Below, piece after piece: positions 51,728-60,149 of a stretch of 64,000 nucleotides of DNA. Position 1 is the first letter of the stretch. Every line of letters begins with the position of its first letter. The translations under genes were made by a program, and so were the position numbers. Source of the stretch: JAKPBU01 sp964425695 (GTDB taxonomy: Bacteria > Pseudomonadota > Gammaproteobacteria > Xanthomonadales > Xanthomonadaceae); contig CAYRNF010000013.1 in the NCBI GenBank assembly GCA_964425695.1, positions 29,030-93,029 of the forward strand, read 5' to 3'. Below the pieces are notes generated by a model. That model was given only the letters and a program-made list of their open reading frames with translations, had not been told where the DNA came from and searched no databases.

Positions 51728-53262
51728 GGGGCAGCCGGCGGCGCCGAGGCGGCGGCGCGTTCACCGGTGACCAGTTCGTCGCCCTCGCGCACGGCGCCGG
51801 AAATCTCCGTCTCGGTGCCGTCGCTCGCGCCGATCCGCACCATCGCCATCTGCGGCTCGCCCTCCACCAGCTTGTAGACGGGTGCGCGGCGTGCGTTGAG
51901 CAGCGCGGACAGCGCGGCATCCCACTGCCGGCGCTGTGCGTCTTCCAGGCTGGCGCGGAACGCCGCGAAGTCCTGCTGGAAACGCTGCGACATGCGCTGG
52001 CGCATCTGCGCCGCCATGTCGCCACCCGCCGATCCGCCACGCGGACCGCCTCCGAATCCGCGACCACCGCCGAACAGCGCACTGCCCTGCGGCTGCGGCT
52101 GCGCCTCACGCGCCGCCTGCCGCTGCCGGATCGCGTCCACCGCCGCATCGAAGGCGGCCTGCTGCCGCGCGTTCAGACCCAGCTGTCCTGCGCTGCGGGC
52201 CAGCTCCTCGGTGATCCCTGCGCCGCGCCCGCCTCCCGCCCGCTGGCCCTGGGGCGGTGCTGCCGTGTCCTGCTCGGCAGGCTTGTAGCGCAGCGCCGCG
52301 TTGGCCACCTTCAGCACGCCGCTGCGCTTGCTAACCTCGATCTCGGCGTTGACCGTGAGCCCCGGCAACAAGGTGCCATCGCTGTTGTCCACGGTGACCA
52401 CCACCGGATAGGTGACCACGTTGTTGGTGGTGGTCGCCGACAGGCGAACCTGCTCCACCACGCCGCGGAACTCGCGTTCGGGAAACGCATCGGCGGTGAA
52501 GCTGACCGACTGCCCGGGCTTCACCTGGCCGATGTCCGATTCGTCCACGGCCAGCTCGATTTTCATCTTCGCCAGGTCCTCGGCGATGGTGAACAGCTCG
52601 GGTGCCTGCAGGCTGGCGGCCACGGTCTGGCCCGGCTCGATGGTGCGGGTCAGCACCACGCCGTCCACGGGCGAGCGGATCACGGTGCGATCCAGGTTGA
52701 GTCGCGTGGTCTGGGTCGAAGCCGTCTGCTGGCGGATCTGCGCCTGCGACGAGGCCACCTGCGCTTGTGCCTGGTCGCGCGCCGCGCGCGCCAGGTCCAC
52801 GTCGGCGCGCGAGACCAGCTGCTGGTCGGCGAGATCGGCCTTGCGCCGGTAATCCAGCTCCGCGTTGCGCAACGCGGCCTGCGCCTGCCGCAGCGCGGCC
52901 TGCGCGGACGCGATCTGTGCCGCGCCCTGCTGGATCTGCGCTTCGTAGGTGCTCGGGTCGATGCGCGCGAGCACGTCGCCCTGCTTCACCGGACTGTTGA
53001 AGTCCACCAGCACCTCGGTGACCTGTCCGGAGATCTGGCTGCCGACGGTCACGGTGGAAATGGCGCTCAGCGTGCCGGTGGACGAGATGGCCACGCGGAT
53101 GTCGCCGCGCTCCACGCGCGCGGTGCGGTACTGGCTTTCCGCGGCCGCCGCATCGCGCTGCGACCACCACCACGCCGCCGCCGCGAGCAGTGCGGCCACG
53201 GCGGTCAGGATGCCGATATGCGGAATGCGGCGACGCGTCGCCCGGTAGCGCGGCTGGTTCAT
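51724..53262 (-). CDS. MacA-like periplasmic adaptor with a large helical insertion
   Basis: A 512-residue membrane-fusion protein. An N-terminal anchor (ILTAVAALLAAAAWWWS) precedes the lipoyl domain (IAISSTGTLSAISTVTVGSQ), a coiled-coil hairpin (ASAQAALRQAQAALRNAEL; AARDQAQAQVASSQAQI) and a beta-barrel (IELAVDESDIGQVKPGQSV). Between the barrel (ending about residue 326) and the membrane-proximal domain (PVYKLVEGEPQ, about residue 460) lies a 130-residue insertion with Gln/Arg-rich helices (LNARQQAAFDAAVDAIRQRQ; SLEDAQRRQWDAALSALL) and a Gly-rich loop. Typical MacA proteins lack it. Likely partner of the ABC proteins downstream. Confidence 0.92.
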   Translation of the reverse strand: MNQPRYRATRRRIPHIGILTAVAALLAAAAWWWSQRDAAAAESQYRTARVERGDIRVAISSTGTLSAISTVTVGSQISGQVTEVLVDFNSPVKQGDVLARIDPSTYEAQIQQGAAQIASAQAALRQAQAALRNAELDYRRKADLADQQLVSRADVDLARAARDQAQAQVASSQAQIRQQTASTQTTRLNLDRTVIRSPVDGVVLTRTIEPGQTVAASLQAPELFTIAEDLAKMKIELAVDESDIGQVKPGQSVSFTADAFPEREFRGVVEQVRLSATTTNNVVTYPVVVTVDNSDGTLLPGLTVNAEIEVSKRSGVLKVANAALRYKPAEQDTAAPPQGQRAGGGRGAGITEELARSAGQLGLNARQQAAFDAAVDAIRQRQAAREAQPQPQGSALFGGGRGFGGGPRGGSAGGDMAAQMRQRMSQRFQQDFAAFRASLEDAQRRQWDAALSALLNARRAPVYKLVEGEPQMAMVRIGASDGTETEISGAVREGDELVTGERAAASAPPAAP

Positions 53263-53348
53263 GCGTGGCGTGCGGACCTGCAGGCGGGGATGGAAGGCAG
53301 GCTAACGTACCCGTGCCGCGTACGTTGACAACACTCCATCGCCCGGAT
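53263..53348. other. 86-bp gap between kinase and adaptor genes
   Basis: No gene. It holds the adaptor leader; no terminator is visible, so the regulatory and transport genes could be one transcript. Confidence 0.4.
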
Positions 53349-54623
53349 TCAGCCGCCGAAGCGGATCACGGCGCTCGTGCCGCGACCCGGCTCGCTCTCG
53401 ATGCTCACCGGCCAGTCGAAGCGCTCGCCCAGACGCCGCACGATCGACAGCCCCATGCCCTTGCCCGACGGGTTTTCCAGGTCGGCGCGGTAGAACGGAT
53501 CGTAGGCGCGGCGCAGGGTTTCCTCGGACATGCCGATGCCGGTGTCGCGCACCGTCACCCGGTCCGCGTCGATGCGCACTTCGATACGCCCCTGCTCGGT
53601 GAACGTGCATGCGTTGCGCAGCAGGTTGTCCAGCATCACCGCTAGGACGCGGGGCGATGCATGCAGGCGCGGCGATGCGGCTTCCAGCACCATGATCTCC
53701 ACCGCCTTGCCGGCCAGCAGCGGGCGGACCTGCTCCACCTGCTCGTAGACCACGTCGCGTACGTCGAAATCCTCGCGTTGCGGCTCCACGTCGGATTCGC
53801 GGGCCAGGATCAGGAACGCGTCCACCACCTGCTCCATGTCGCGCCCGGCGCGGCGGATCCGCTGCAGCGAGCGCATGGCGCGGGGCGGCAGGTCGGGATC
53901 GTCGGCGAGCATGTCGCTGGCGACCCGGATCACGGTCAACGGGGTGCGAAGTTCGTGGCTGGCGTCGCGGGTGAAGTCGCGCTCCCGGCGGACGAAATCG
54001 CGGGTGCGTTCGGCCATGCGCTGCAGCGCCCCGGCGAGCTGGCGCGTTTCCAGCCCGGCGTCCGGCGGCAACCGCTCCGGGGCAAGCATGCGCGTGTCCG
54101 GTTCACGCGGATCCCACGCCGCCACCTCGCGCGCCAGCCAGTCCACCGGGGCCACCACGCGCCGCGCGATCCGGTACGTCAGCCACGTCACGACCAGCAC
54201 CGTCAACAGCGCGAGCACCAGCGGCCCGATCGTCAGCCACACCGCATTGCGCAGCAGGCGATCCTGGCGGTAGCTGATGTACAGCCGGCCTGCGGGCCTT
54301 TCCTGCACGAGCACCATGCCCCTCTGGCCCTGCAACGTGTACAGGCCCGGGCGCATCGATCCCAGGGGCGCCGGCACGCCCGAAGGCGGGGCCGCCCTGG
54401 GTACGAAGTAACCCCGCATGACCCGGCTCAGCGGCGTGCGTGCGTTCGGATCATCGCGGTAGGCCGTCCAGAAGCGGTCGGCCTCTTCCAGCAGCGTCAT
54501 CTTGGTGAGCTGGCGGATGGCGAAGTCCCCGGCGATGTACGTGCCGGCCACCATGGCGAAGGTGGCCAGCAACGCCTGCACGATGAAGGCGGACTTCAGC
54601 CGACGGGAAAGACCTCCGGGCAT
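53349..54623 (-). CDS. Sensor histidine kinase
   Basis: A 424-residue membrane kinase with two transmembrane segments (FIVQALLATFAMVAGTYIAG; AVWLTIGPLVLALLTVLVV) flanking a short periplasmic loop of about 115 residues. A HAMP-like linker, the dimerisation helix with DASHELRTPLTVIR (phospho-His about residue 221), and the ATPase domain with MLDNLLRNACTFTEQG, VRDTGIGMSEETL and PSGKGMGLSIVRRLGERF follow. The start at 54623 is 20 bp from the response regulator stop. Partner of the regulator upstream. Confidence 0.93.
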   Translation of the reverse strand: MPGGLSRRLKSAFIVQALLATFAMVAGTYIAGDFAIRQLTKMTLLEEADRFWTAYRDDPNARTPLSRVMRGYFVPRAAPPSGVPAPLGSMRPGLYTLQGQRGMVLVQERPAGRLYISYRQDRLLRNAVWLTIGPLVLALLTVLVVTWLTYRIARRVVAPVDWLAREVAAWDPREPDTRMLAPERLPPDAGLETRQLAGALQRMAERTRDFVRRERDFTRDASHELRTPLTVIRVASDMLADDPDLPPRAMRSLQRIRRAGRDMEQVVDAFLILARESDVEPQREDFDVRDVVYEQVEQVRPLLAGKAVEIMVLEAASPRLHASPRVLAVMLDNLLRNACTFTEQGRIEVRIDADRVTVRDTGIGMSEETLRRAYDPFYRADLENPSGKGMGLSIVRRLGERFDWPVSIESEPGRGTSAVIRFGG

Positions 54624-54642
54624 GGCGGGTGACCAGCCCGCC

Positions 54643-55356
54643 TCAGGCCGGCGGCTGCTCGATGTCCGCGATGCGGTACCCGGCGCTCTGCACCGTGTGC
54701 AGCAGCGGCTTGCCGTAGGGCTTGTCGATGGTCTTGCGCAGATTGTACAGGTGGCTACGCAGCGTGTCCGAGTCCGGCAGGCTGTTGCCCCAGATCTCGC
54801 GCTCGATCTCCTGCCGGCTGACCACGCGCGGCGACTCACGCATCAGGATGGTGAGCAGCTTCAGGCCGATCGGCGACAGCTGCAGTTCGGTGCCCCCGCG
54901 CGTGGCGCGCAGGGACGCCGGATCGAGCACCAGGTCGGCGACCTTCAGCACTTCCGAACCCACCTGGCGGCGTTCGCGGCGGATCAGCGCGCGCAGCCGC
55001 GCTTCCAGTTCCTGGATCGCGAACGGCTTGGTCAGGTAGTCGTCCGCACCGGCGGACAGGCCGGTCAACTTCTCGTCGAGCGTGTCGCGGGCGGTCAGCA
55101 TCAGCACGGGCGTGGACTTGCGCGCTTCCTCGCGCAGGCGCTTGCACACCTCGATGCCGTCCAGGCGCGGCAGCATCAGGTCGAGCACCACCACGTCGTA
55201 GGTGTTCTCGGAGGCGAGGCGGTAGCCATCCAGGCCGTCGGAGGCGTAGTCCACCTCGAAGCCGCGGCTTTCGAGGTATTCGCCGATCATTTCGGAGATG
55301 TTGCGGTTGTCCTCGACGATCAGGACGAGCCCCGCCGGTTCTTGCGGATTGCGCAT
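54643..55356 (-). CDS. OmpR-family response regulator
   Basis: A 237-residue regulator. The receiver domain has VLIVEDNRNISEMIGEYL, phospho-Asp in DVVVLDLMLPRLDGIEVC (about residue 54), TARDTLDEKLTGLSAGADDY and LTKPFAIQELEARL. The winged-helix domain is at the C-terminus (VVSRQEIEREIWGNSLPDS; SHLYNLRKTIDKPYGK). First gene of the regulator-kinase-adaptor-ATPase-permease series, so it likely controls the efflux genes. It is divergent from the DUF486 gene, 103 bp apart. Confidence 0.95.
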   Translation of the reverse strand: MRNPQEPAGLVLIVEDNRNISEMIGEYLESRGFEVDYASDGLDGYRLASENTYDVVVLDLMLPRLDGIEVCKRLREEARKSTPVLMLTARDTLDEKLTGLSAGADDYLTKPFAIQELEARLRALIRRERRQVGSEVLKVADLVLDPASLRATRGGTELQLSPIGLKLLTILMRESPRVVSRQEIEREIWGNSLPDSDTLRSHLYNLRKTIDKPYGKPLLHTVQSAGYRIADIEQPPA

Positions 55357-55459
55357 GGGTGGTTTCCACGATCTTCAGCTTTGTGAAAGGTGCCTTGGAA
55401 ACCGTGGATAGCGCGTGAAGGGGGCTATTCTTCGCGCCCGGCTTTGTCGAGGATTTCCC

Positions 55460-55801
55460 GTGGCTTACGAGCGCTTCCTCCCGATCGTTCTGCTGTTGGG
55501 TTCCAACATCTTCATGACCTTCGCCTGGTACGGGCACCTGAAGTACAAGAGCGCCCCGCTGGCGCTTGCGATCGCCGCCAGCTGGGGCATCGCGTTCTTC
55601 GAGTACCTGCTGATGGTGCCCGCCAACCGCTGGGGCAGCGCCGTCTACAGCGCGCCGCAGCTCAAGGGCATGCAGGAGGTGATCACGCTGCTTGTCTTCG
55701 CCGGCTTCTCCACGTGGTACCTGGACCAGCCGCTCAAATGGAACCACTGGGCCGGCTTTGCGCTGATCGCGGTGGCGGCGTGGCTGATCTTCATGGAATG
55801 A
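55460..55801 (+). CDS. DUF486 family small membrane protein
   Basis: A 113-residue protein with four hydrophobic helices, the size of small multidrug-resistance-like transporters: LPIVLLLGSNIFMTFAWYGH, LALAIAASWGIAFFEYLLMV, VITLLVFAGFSTWYL, and HWAGFALIAVAAWLIFME. DUF486 proteins belong to the DMT superfamily but have unknown substrate. The GTG at 55460 is preceded by GAGGA; an ATG-led extension upstream is less likely. It is followed by a palindrome at its stop. Confidence 0.88.
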   Translation: MAYERFLPIVLLLGSNIFMTFAWYGHLKYKSAPLALAIAASWGIAFFEYLLMVPANRWGSAVYSAPQLKGMQEVITLLVFAGFSTWYLDQPLKWNHWAGFALIAVAAWLIFME

Positions 55802-55830
55802 CCGCCAGGCGGCTTCGGCCGCCAGCTGTT
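55799..55830. repeat. REP-like hairpin between convergent genes
   Basis: AGGCGGC-TTCG-GCCGCC is a tight GC hairpin immediately after the DUF486 stop. It is related to the REP-type palindromes at 9545 and 19912 and might act as a bidirectional terminator or mRNA stabiliser. Confidence 0.5.
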
Positions 55831-55901
55831 TCGCCGCGCAGGGCGCCGAAAATGTCGCGGCAGATACCGCCCCGGCAGGCGCAGCGCCAGGGCAGCGGCA
55901 A

Positions 55902-56204
55902 CTACAGCTTCACCCTGCCGACCAGGATGTCCTTGAACATCACCCAGTCGCCGGCAAACGAATAGAACGGGTGCTTGAACGTGGCCGGGCGGTTTTTCTC
56001 GAAGAAGAAATGCCCCACCCAGGCGAACCCGTATCCGCACAGCAGCGCCGCCACCAGCCACCAGGGATTGCCGCGCGCGATCGCCACGACGAGCAGCACG
56101 ATGACCCCGCAGCTGCCGATGAAATGCAGGCGGCGCGACGTGCGGTTGGCGTGCTCGCTCAGGTAGAACGGATAGAACTCGCGGAAGCTTGCGAAGCGGC
56201 GCAT
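55902..56204 (-). CDS. DUF962/Mpo1-like membrane protein
   Basis: A 100-residue protein of the Mpo1-like (DUF962) family: MRRFASFREFYPFYLSEH, a first helix with RRLHFIGSCGVIVLLVVA, then WWLVAALLCGYGFAWVGHFF and NRPATFKHPFYSFAGDW, in which the HxxxN/H-type residues of the family are visible (LHFIG; HFFFEKNRPATFKHP). Yeast Mpo1 is an iron-dependent dioxygenase acting on 2-hydroxy fatty acids; the bacterial members are uncharacterised. It is downstream of mazG on the same strand. Confidence 0.9.
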   Translation of the reverse strand: MRRFASFREFYPFYLSEHANRTSRRLHFIGSCGVIVLLVVAIARGNPWWLVAALLCGYGFAWVGHFFFEKNRPATFKHPFYSFAGDWVMFKDILVGRVKL

Positions 56205-56302
56205 GGGATCCTCCACCAGGCGGGCCGCGGCCCGCCGCTCGTGCTGCGTCTGGGCCCCGCCGCTGCACCGTGGCGCGGCAGCGGGGCTGGCCCGGATGGG
56301 CG

Positions 56303-57124
56303 TTAGCCGACCTGCGCCTTGGCGCGGAGCCAGTAACGATCCTGCGCTTCCAGGGGCTGGGCCGACAAGTCGACGCCATCGCCCGCGGCGAGCGCCTCCA
56401 TCGCGCGGAATCGGCGCTCGAACTTGTGGTTGGCGCGACGCAACGCCGCGCCCGGATCCACCCTGGCGTGGCGCGCAAGGTTGGCGGCGACGAACAGCAG
56501 GTCGCCCAGTTCCTCCTCCAGCCGGCCGTGCACGGCCGCGTCGGACGGGTCGTCGTCGCGCGCCGCGAACTCCGCCGCGACTTCCGCGATCTCCTCCTGC
56601 AGCTTGTCCACCACCTGCCGGTGCGAGGGCCAGTCGAAACCGACCGCGGCCGCCTTCTTCTGCAGCTTCACGGCGCGCTGCCACTCCGGCAGGCCGCGCG
56701 CAACGCCGGCCAGTGCGGACGTGTCGGCCTGCGCTCCCTGGCGTGCCAGGCGCTCCTGCTTCTTGGCGGCGTCCCACAGCGCGTTGAGCGCATCGCTGTC
56801 GGCGATCGACAGGCCCGCGAACACGTGCGGATGGCGCCGCGTCATCTTGTCGCTGATCGCCTCGACGACATCGCCGAAGTCGAACGCGCCCAGTTCCTCC
56901 GCCATCCGCGCGTGGAACACCACCTGCAGCAGCAGGTCGCCGAGCTCGTCCTTCAGGTCGTCGAGGTCCCCGCGATCGATCGCGTCGGCGACTTCGTACG
57001 CCTCCTCGATCGTGTACGGCGCGATGGTGGCGAAATCCTGCCGCAGGTCCCAGGGACAGCCGTACTGCGGATCGCGCAGGCGCGCCATGATCTCGAGGAG
57101 CCCGGCGATGTCGTGCTTCGGCAT
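56303..57124 (-). CDS. mazG: Nucleoside triphosphate pyrophosphohydrolase MazG
   Basis: A 273-residue tandem MazG protein that hydrolyses NTPs and dNTPs to NMPs. Both MazG folds are visible: the first with YGCPWDLRQDFATIAPYTIE, EEAYEVADAIDRGDLDDL, KDELGDLLLQVVFHARM; the second with KAAAVGFDWPSHRQVVDKL, EEIAEVAAEFAAR, LEEELGDLLFVAANLAR. The EExxE/ExxD metal residues are intact in both. ATG 57124 lies 6 nt after TAACCT, a leaderless arrangement. The cysQ-nudE pair is upstream on the same strand. Confidence 0.95.
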   Translation of the reverse strand: MPKHDIAGLLEIMARLRDPQYGCPWDLRQDFATIAPYTIEEAYEVADAIDRGDLDDLKDELGDLLLQVVFHARMAEELGAFDFGDVVEAISDKMTRRHPHVFAGLSIADSDALNALWDAAKKQERLARQGAQADTSALAGVARGLPEWQRAVKLQKKAAAVGFDWPSHRQVVDKLQEEIAEVAAEFAARDDDPSDAAVHGRLEEELGDLLFVAANLARHARVDPGAALRRANHKFERRFRAMEALAAGDGVDLSAQPLEAQDRYWLRAKAQVG

Positions 57125-57130
57125 GCAGGC

Positions 57131-57136
57131 AGGTTA
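57131..57136 (-). promoter_or_regulatory. -10 box TAACCT, 6 nt before mazG ATG
   Basis: TAACCT-GCCTGC-ATG on the minus strand in the 71-bp cysQ-mazG gap. Confidence 0.5.
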
Positions 57137-57195
57137 CCGCGGCCGACGCGTGCAACGGACGCGACGGCGTGCAGGCGGGACGGCGTTGCCGAGCG

Positions 57196-58017
57196 CTACA
57201 GCCACTGCCGCCACGGCAGCGTGGGGTCGCCCAGGGCGATGAAATCGCCGTTGAGCACGGTGTCGCGCCGGTTGTAGCGCAGCGGGCGACCGCGGGGGTC
57301 GGTGACCTGTCCGCCCGCGGCTTCCAGGATGGCCTGGCCTGCGGCGGTGTCCCACTCGCTGGTCGGCCCGAAGCGCGGATAGACGTCCAGGCCGCCTTCG
57401 GCGATGCGGCAGAACTTGAGCGACGAACCCTGCGGCAGCGGTTCGGTCTCGCCCATGCGCTGCAGGAACGCCTCGGTGCGCGCGTCGCGATGCGAGCGGC
57501 TGGCCGCGACGCGCAGCGGCGATGGCGCCGGCTGCAGGCAGCGGATCGCCACGTCGCTGCCGCCATGGCGGCGGAACGCCCCCAGGCCTTCGCCTCCATG
57601 CCACAGCGCCCCGGTGGCCGGCTGCTGGATCACGCCGAACACCGCCACGCCTCCGTGCACCAGCGCGATGTTCACCGTGAACTCGCCATTGCGCTTGACG
57701 AACTCGCGGGTGCCGTCCAGCGGGTCCACCACCCACAGCGTGTCCCACTGCCGGCGCTGAGCGGTGGCCACCCCATCGGCGGATTCCTCGGACAGCACCG
57801 GGATGTCGGGCGTGAGTGCGTGCAGGCCGTCGACGATGCAGTGGTGCGAAGCCATGTCGGCCGCGGTCAGCGGGCTGGCATCGGCCTTGTGTTCGACGTC
57901 GAAGGCCGTGTCGTAGATCGCGAGGATGCGCTGCGCCGCGTCGCGGGCGATGCCGATGACGGCCTCGCGCAGCGCAGGGTCGGCGATGCGTCCGTAGCTC
58001 ACGCCTCCAGGGGTCAT
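57196..58017 (-). CDS. cysQ: 3'(2'),5'-bisphosphate nucleotidase CysQ
   Basis: A 273-residue inositol monophosphatase-superfamily enzyme that removes the 3'-phosphate of PAP. The lithium-sensitive motif is VVDPLDGTREFVKRNGEFTV (about residue 95), with VLSEESADGV upstream, SSLKFCRIAEGGLDVYP and SEWDTAAGQAILEAAG at the C-terminal site. ATG 58017 overlaps the nudE stop (ATGA). In sulfur assimilation it recycles PAP; it is not next to other cys genes. Confidence 0.95.
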   Translation of the reverse strand: MTPGGVSYGRIADPALREAVIGIARDAAQRILAIYDTAFDVEHKADASPLTAADMASHHCIVDGLHALTPDIPVLSEESADGVATAQRRQWDTLWVVDPLDGTREFVKRNGEFTVNIALVHGGVAVFGVIQQPATGALWHGGEGLGAFRRHGGSDVAIRCLQPAPSPLRVAASRSHRDARTEAFLQRMGETEPLPQGSSLKFCRIAEGGLDVYPRFGPTSEWDTAAGQAILEAAGGQVTDPRGRPLRYNRRDTVLNGDFIALGDPTLPWRQWL

Positions 58018-58562
58018 GCGTTGTCCCTGAGCCATTCGCGGGCGATGAACAGTGCCGCGATGGAGCGGCCTTCCGAGAAGTCCTCGCGCAGGATCAGCTC
58101 GTGCAGGCGGTCCAGGCGCCAGGGCACCACCTCGAGTTCTTCCGGTTCGTCGCCCGGCAGGCGCTGTGCGTACAGGTCGCGCGCCAGCACCAGGTGGGTC
58201 TGGTGCGACATGTAGGTGGGCGCCAGCGACAGGGTGCGCAGCACGTCGATGCGGCGCGCGCCGTAGCCGGCTTCCTCCATCAGTTCCCGGTTGGCGGCCT
58301 GGGCGGGCGTCTCGCCTGCATCGATGCGACCCTTCACCAGCCCCAGTTCGTAGCGGTGCACGCCTGCGGCGTACTCGCGCACCAGCAGCGCGGTCTCCGC
58401 GTCGAGCATGGGCACCACCGCGACCGCGCCATGGCCGTCGGCATGGACGCGGCGGAAGCGCCGGCGCTCGCCGTTGCCGAACTCCAGGTCCAGTTCCTCC
58501 ACCACGCGCGAGCCTTCGCGGTGTTCGGACACGCCGTGGATCGTGGGCAGTCGCCGGGTCAC
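58014..58562 (-). CDS. nudE: ADP compounds hydrolase NudE-like NUDIX protein
   Basis: A 182-residue NUDIX enzyme acting on ADP-ribose, NADH or Ap3A-like substrates. The box is GRIDAGETPAQAANRELMEE followed by AGYGA, an exact GX5EX7REUXEEXGU fit at about residues 80-103. ALLVREYAAGVHRYELGLVK precedes it and SLAPTYMSHQTHLVLA follows, as in NudE. The start is a GTG at 58562 because no ATG is available; upstream codons are not conserved. It overlaps cysQ, as in many gammaproteobacteria where nudE and cysQ are paired, and is divergent from bioA. Confidence 0.9.
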   Translation of the reverse strand: MTRRLPTIHGVSEHREGSRVVEELDLEFGNGERRRFRRVHADGHGAVAVVPMLDAETALLVREYAAGVHRYELGLVKGRIDAGETPAQAANRELMEEAGYGARRIDVLRTLSLAPTYMSHQTHLVLARDLYAQRLPGDEPEELEVVPWRLDRLHELILREDFSEGRSIAALFIAREWLRDNA

Positions 58563-58603
58563 GGCACGGCCATTGCGCCGGTGCGGCGCTGCCGGCGGCG
58601 GGC

Positions 58604-58609
58604 GATAAT
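58604..58609 (+). promoter_or_regulatory. -10 box GATAAT, 6 nt before bioA ATG
   Basis: GATAAT-CGCAGG-ATG in the 53-bp nudE-bioA divergent region. The AGG is close to a minimal ribosome site, so a short leader is equally possible. Confidence 0.45.
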
Positions 58610-58615
58610 CGCAGG

Positions 58616-60034
58616 ATGAAGGACGTTGCTCACTCTTCCGGGATTCTAAACGACGCCGGCGCCGCATCCGCCGCACGCTGGCGGCAACGCGACCTGTCGG
58701 TGCTGTGGCACCCGTGCACGCAGATGCGCGAACACCACCTGGGCGACGACGCGCTGCCGCTGGTGCCGGTCGCGCGCGGCGAAGGGGCGTGGCTGGTCGG
58801 CCACGACGGGCGCCGCTACCTGGATGCGGTGTCCAGCTGGTGGACCAACCTGTTCGGCCATGCGGAGCCGCGCATCGCCGCGGCGATCGCCGGGCAGGCG
58901 CGCACGCTGGAACACGTGATGCTGGCCGGCTTCGGCCACCCGCCGGCGATCGAGCTGGCCGAGGCCCTGCTGCGCATCGCGCCGACGCAGGCCGGGCGCG
59001 CACCGCTGGCCAAGGTGTTCTACGCGGACAACGGATCGGCGGGCATCGAGGTGGCGCTGAAGATGGCGTTCCACTGGTTCCGCAACCAGGGAGAGGAGCG
59101 CCGCACGAAGTTCGTGGCGCTGGAAAACGGCTACCACGGCGAGACCATCGGCGCCCTGTCGCTGGGGGACATCCCGCTGTACCGCCGCACCTACGCGCCG
59201 CTGCTGCTGGAAGCGATGTTCGCGCCGTCGCCGGATGCCTGGCACGCGCGGCCCGGGCAGAGCGCCGCCGGCCATGCGCAGGACGCGGCCGATGCGCTGG
59301 CGCGGATGCTGGACGAGCACCCCGGCGAGGTGTGCGCGGTGGTGCTGGAGCCGCTGGTGCAGTGCGCAGGCGGCATGCGCATGCACGATCCGGTGTACCT
59401 GCGCCGCGTGCGCGAGCTGTGCGACGTGCACGGCGTGCTGCTCGTCGCCGACGAGATCGCGACCGGCTTCGGCCGCACCGGCACGATGTTCGCGTGCGAG
59501 CAGGCGGGCATCCAGCCGGACCTGCTGTGCCTGTCGAAGGGCCTGACCGGCGGCTTCCTGCCGCTGTCGGCGGTGCTGGCCACGCAGGCGCTGTACGACG
59601 GCTTCCTGGACGACTCGCGCGAGCGTGCGTTCCTGCATTCGCACAGCTATACCGGCAACCCGCTGGCCTGCGCCGCGGCGCTGGCGAGCCTGCGCATCTT
59701 CGAGACCGATGCGGTGCTGCAACGCAACCGCACCACTGCCGCGTCCATGCGCGCGCTCGCCACGCCCATCGCCGCGCACCGGCACGTGGCGGACCTGCGC
59801 CAGACCGGCATGGTGCTGGCGTTCGAACTGACCGAAGGCGGCGACAAGCGCACGCCGTTCGACCCGGCGCGGCGCGTGGGCCTGCGTGCGTACCGCGCGG
59901 CGCTGGCGCGCGGGGTGGTGCTGCGCCCGCTGGGCGACGTGCTGTACTGGATGCCGCCGTACTGCATCGACGACGCGCAGCTGCAGCTGCTCGCCGAGGT
60001 CACTGCCGCGGCCATCGAGGAGGCGACGCAGTGA
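58616..60034 (+). CDS. bioA: Adenosylmethionine-8-amino-7-oxononanoate aminotransferase BioA
   Basis: A 472-residue class III aminotransferase of biotin synthesis, using SAM as amino donor. VLWHPCTQMREH at the N-terminus is the BioA-specific start, YLDAVSSWWTNLFGHAEPRI carries the SSWW of BioA, and VFYADNGSAGIEVALKMAFH the PLP site. The Schiff-base lysine is in CLSKGLTGGFLPLSAVLAT (about residue 308) and LLVADEIATGFGRTGTMFA the cofactor Asp. Length is slightly longer than E. coli BioA. No other bio genes are in the window. Confidence 0.96.
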   Translation: MKDVAHSSGILNDAGAASAARWRQRDLSVLWHPCTQMREHHLGDDALPLVPVARGEGAWLVGHDGRRYLDAVSSWWTNLFGHAEPRIAAAIAGQARTLEHVMLAGFGHPPAIELAEALLRIAPTQAGRAPLAKVFYADNGSAGIEVALKMAFHWFRNQGEERRTKFVALENGYHGETIGALSLGDIPLYRRTYAPLLLEAMFAPSPDAWHARPGQSAAGHAQDAADALARMLDEHPGEVCAVVLEPLVQCAGGMRMHDPVYLRRVRELCDVHGVLLVADEIATGFGRTGTMFACEQAGIQPDLLCLSKGLTGGFLPLSAVLATQALYDGFLDDSRERAFLHSHSYTGNPLACAAALASLRIFETDAVLQRNRTTAASMRALATPIAAHRHVADLRQTGMVLAFELTEGGDKRTPFDPARRVGLRAYRAALARGVVLRPLGDVLYWMPPYCIDDAQLQLLAEVTAAAIEEATQ

Positions 60035-60149
60035 CCACGGCCGGCCCGCGCGGAGACACAGCTTCGGTCGCGAACGCTCCCCGGGACTGTCCGGGTACGC
60101 CAGCAGCGGGTGCGGCAGGCGCCGCGCATTTACAGGCATGGGGGACCGC

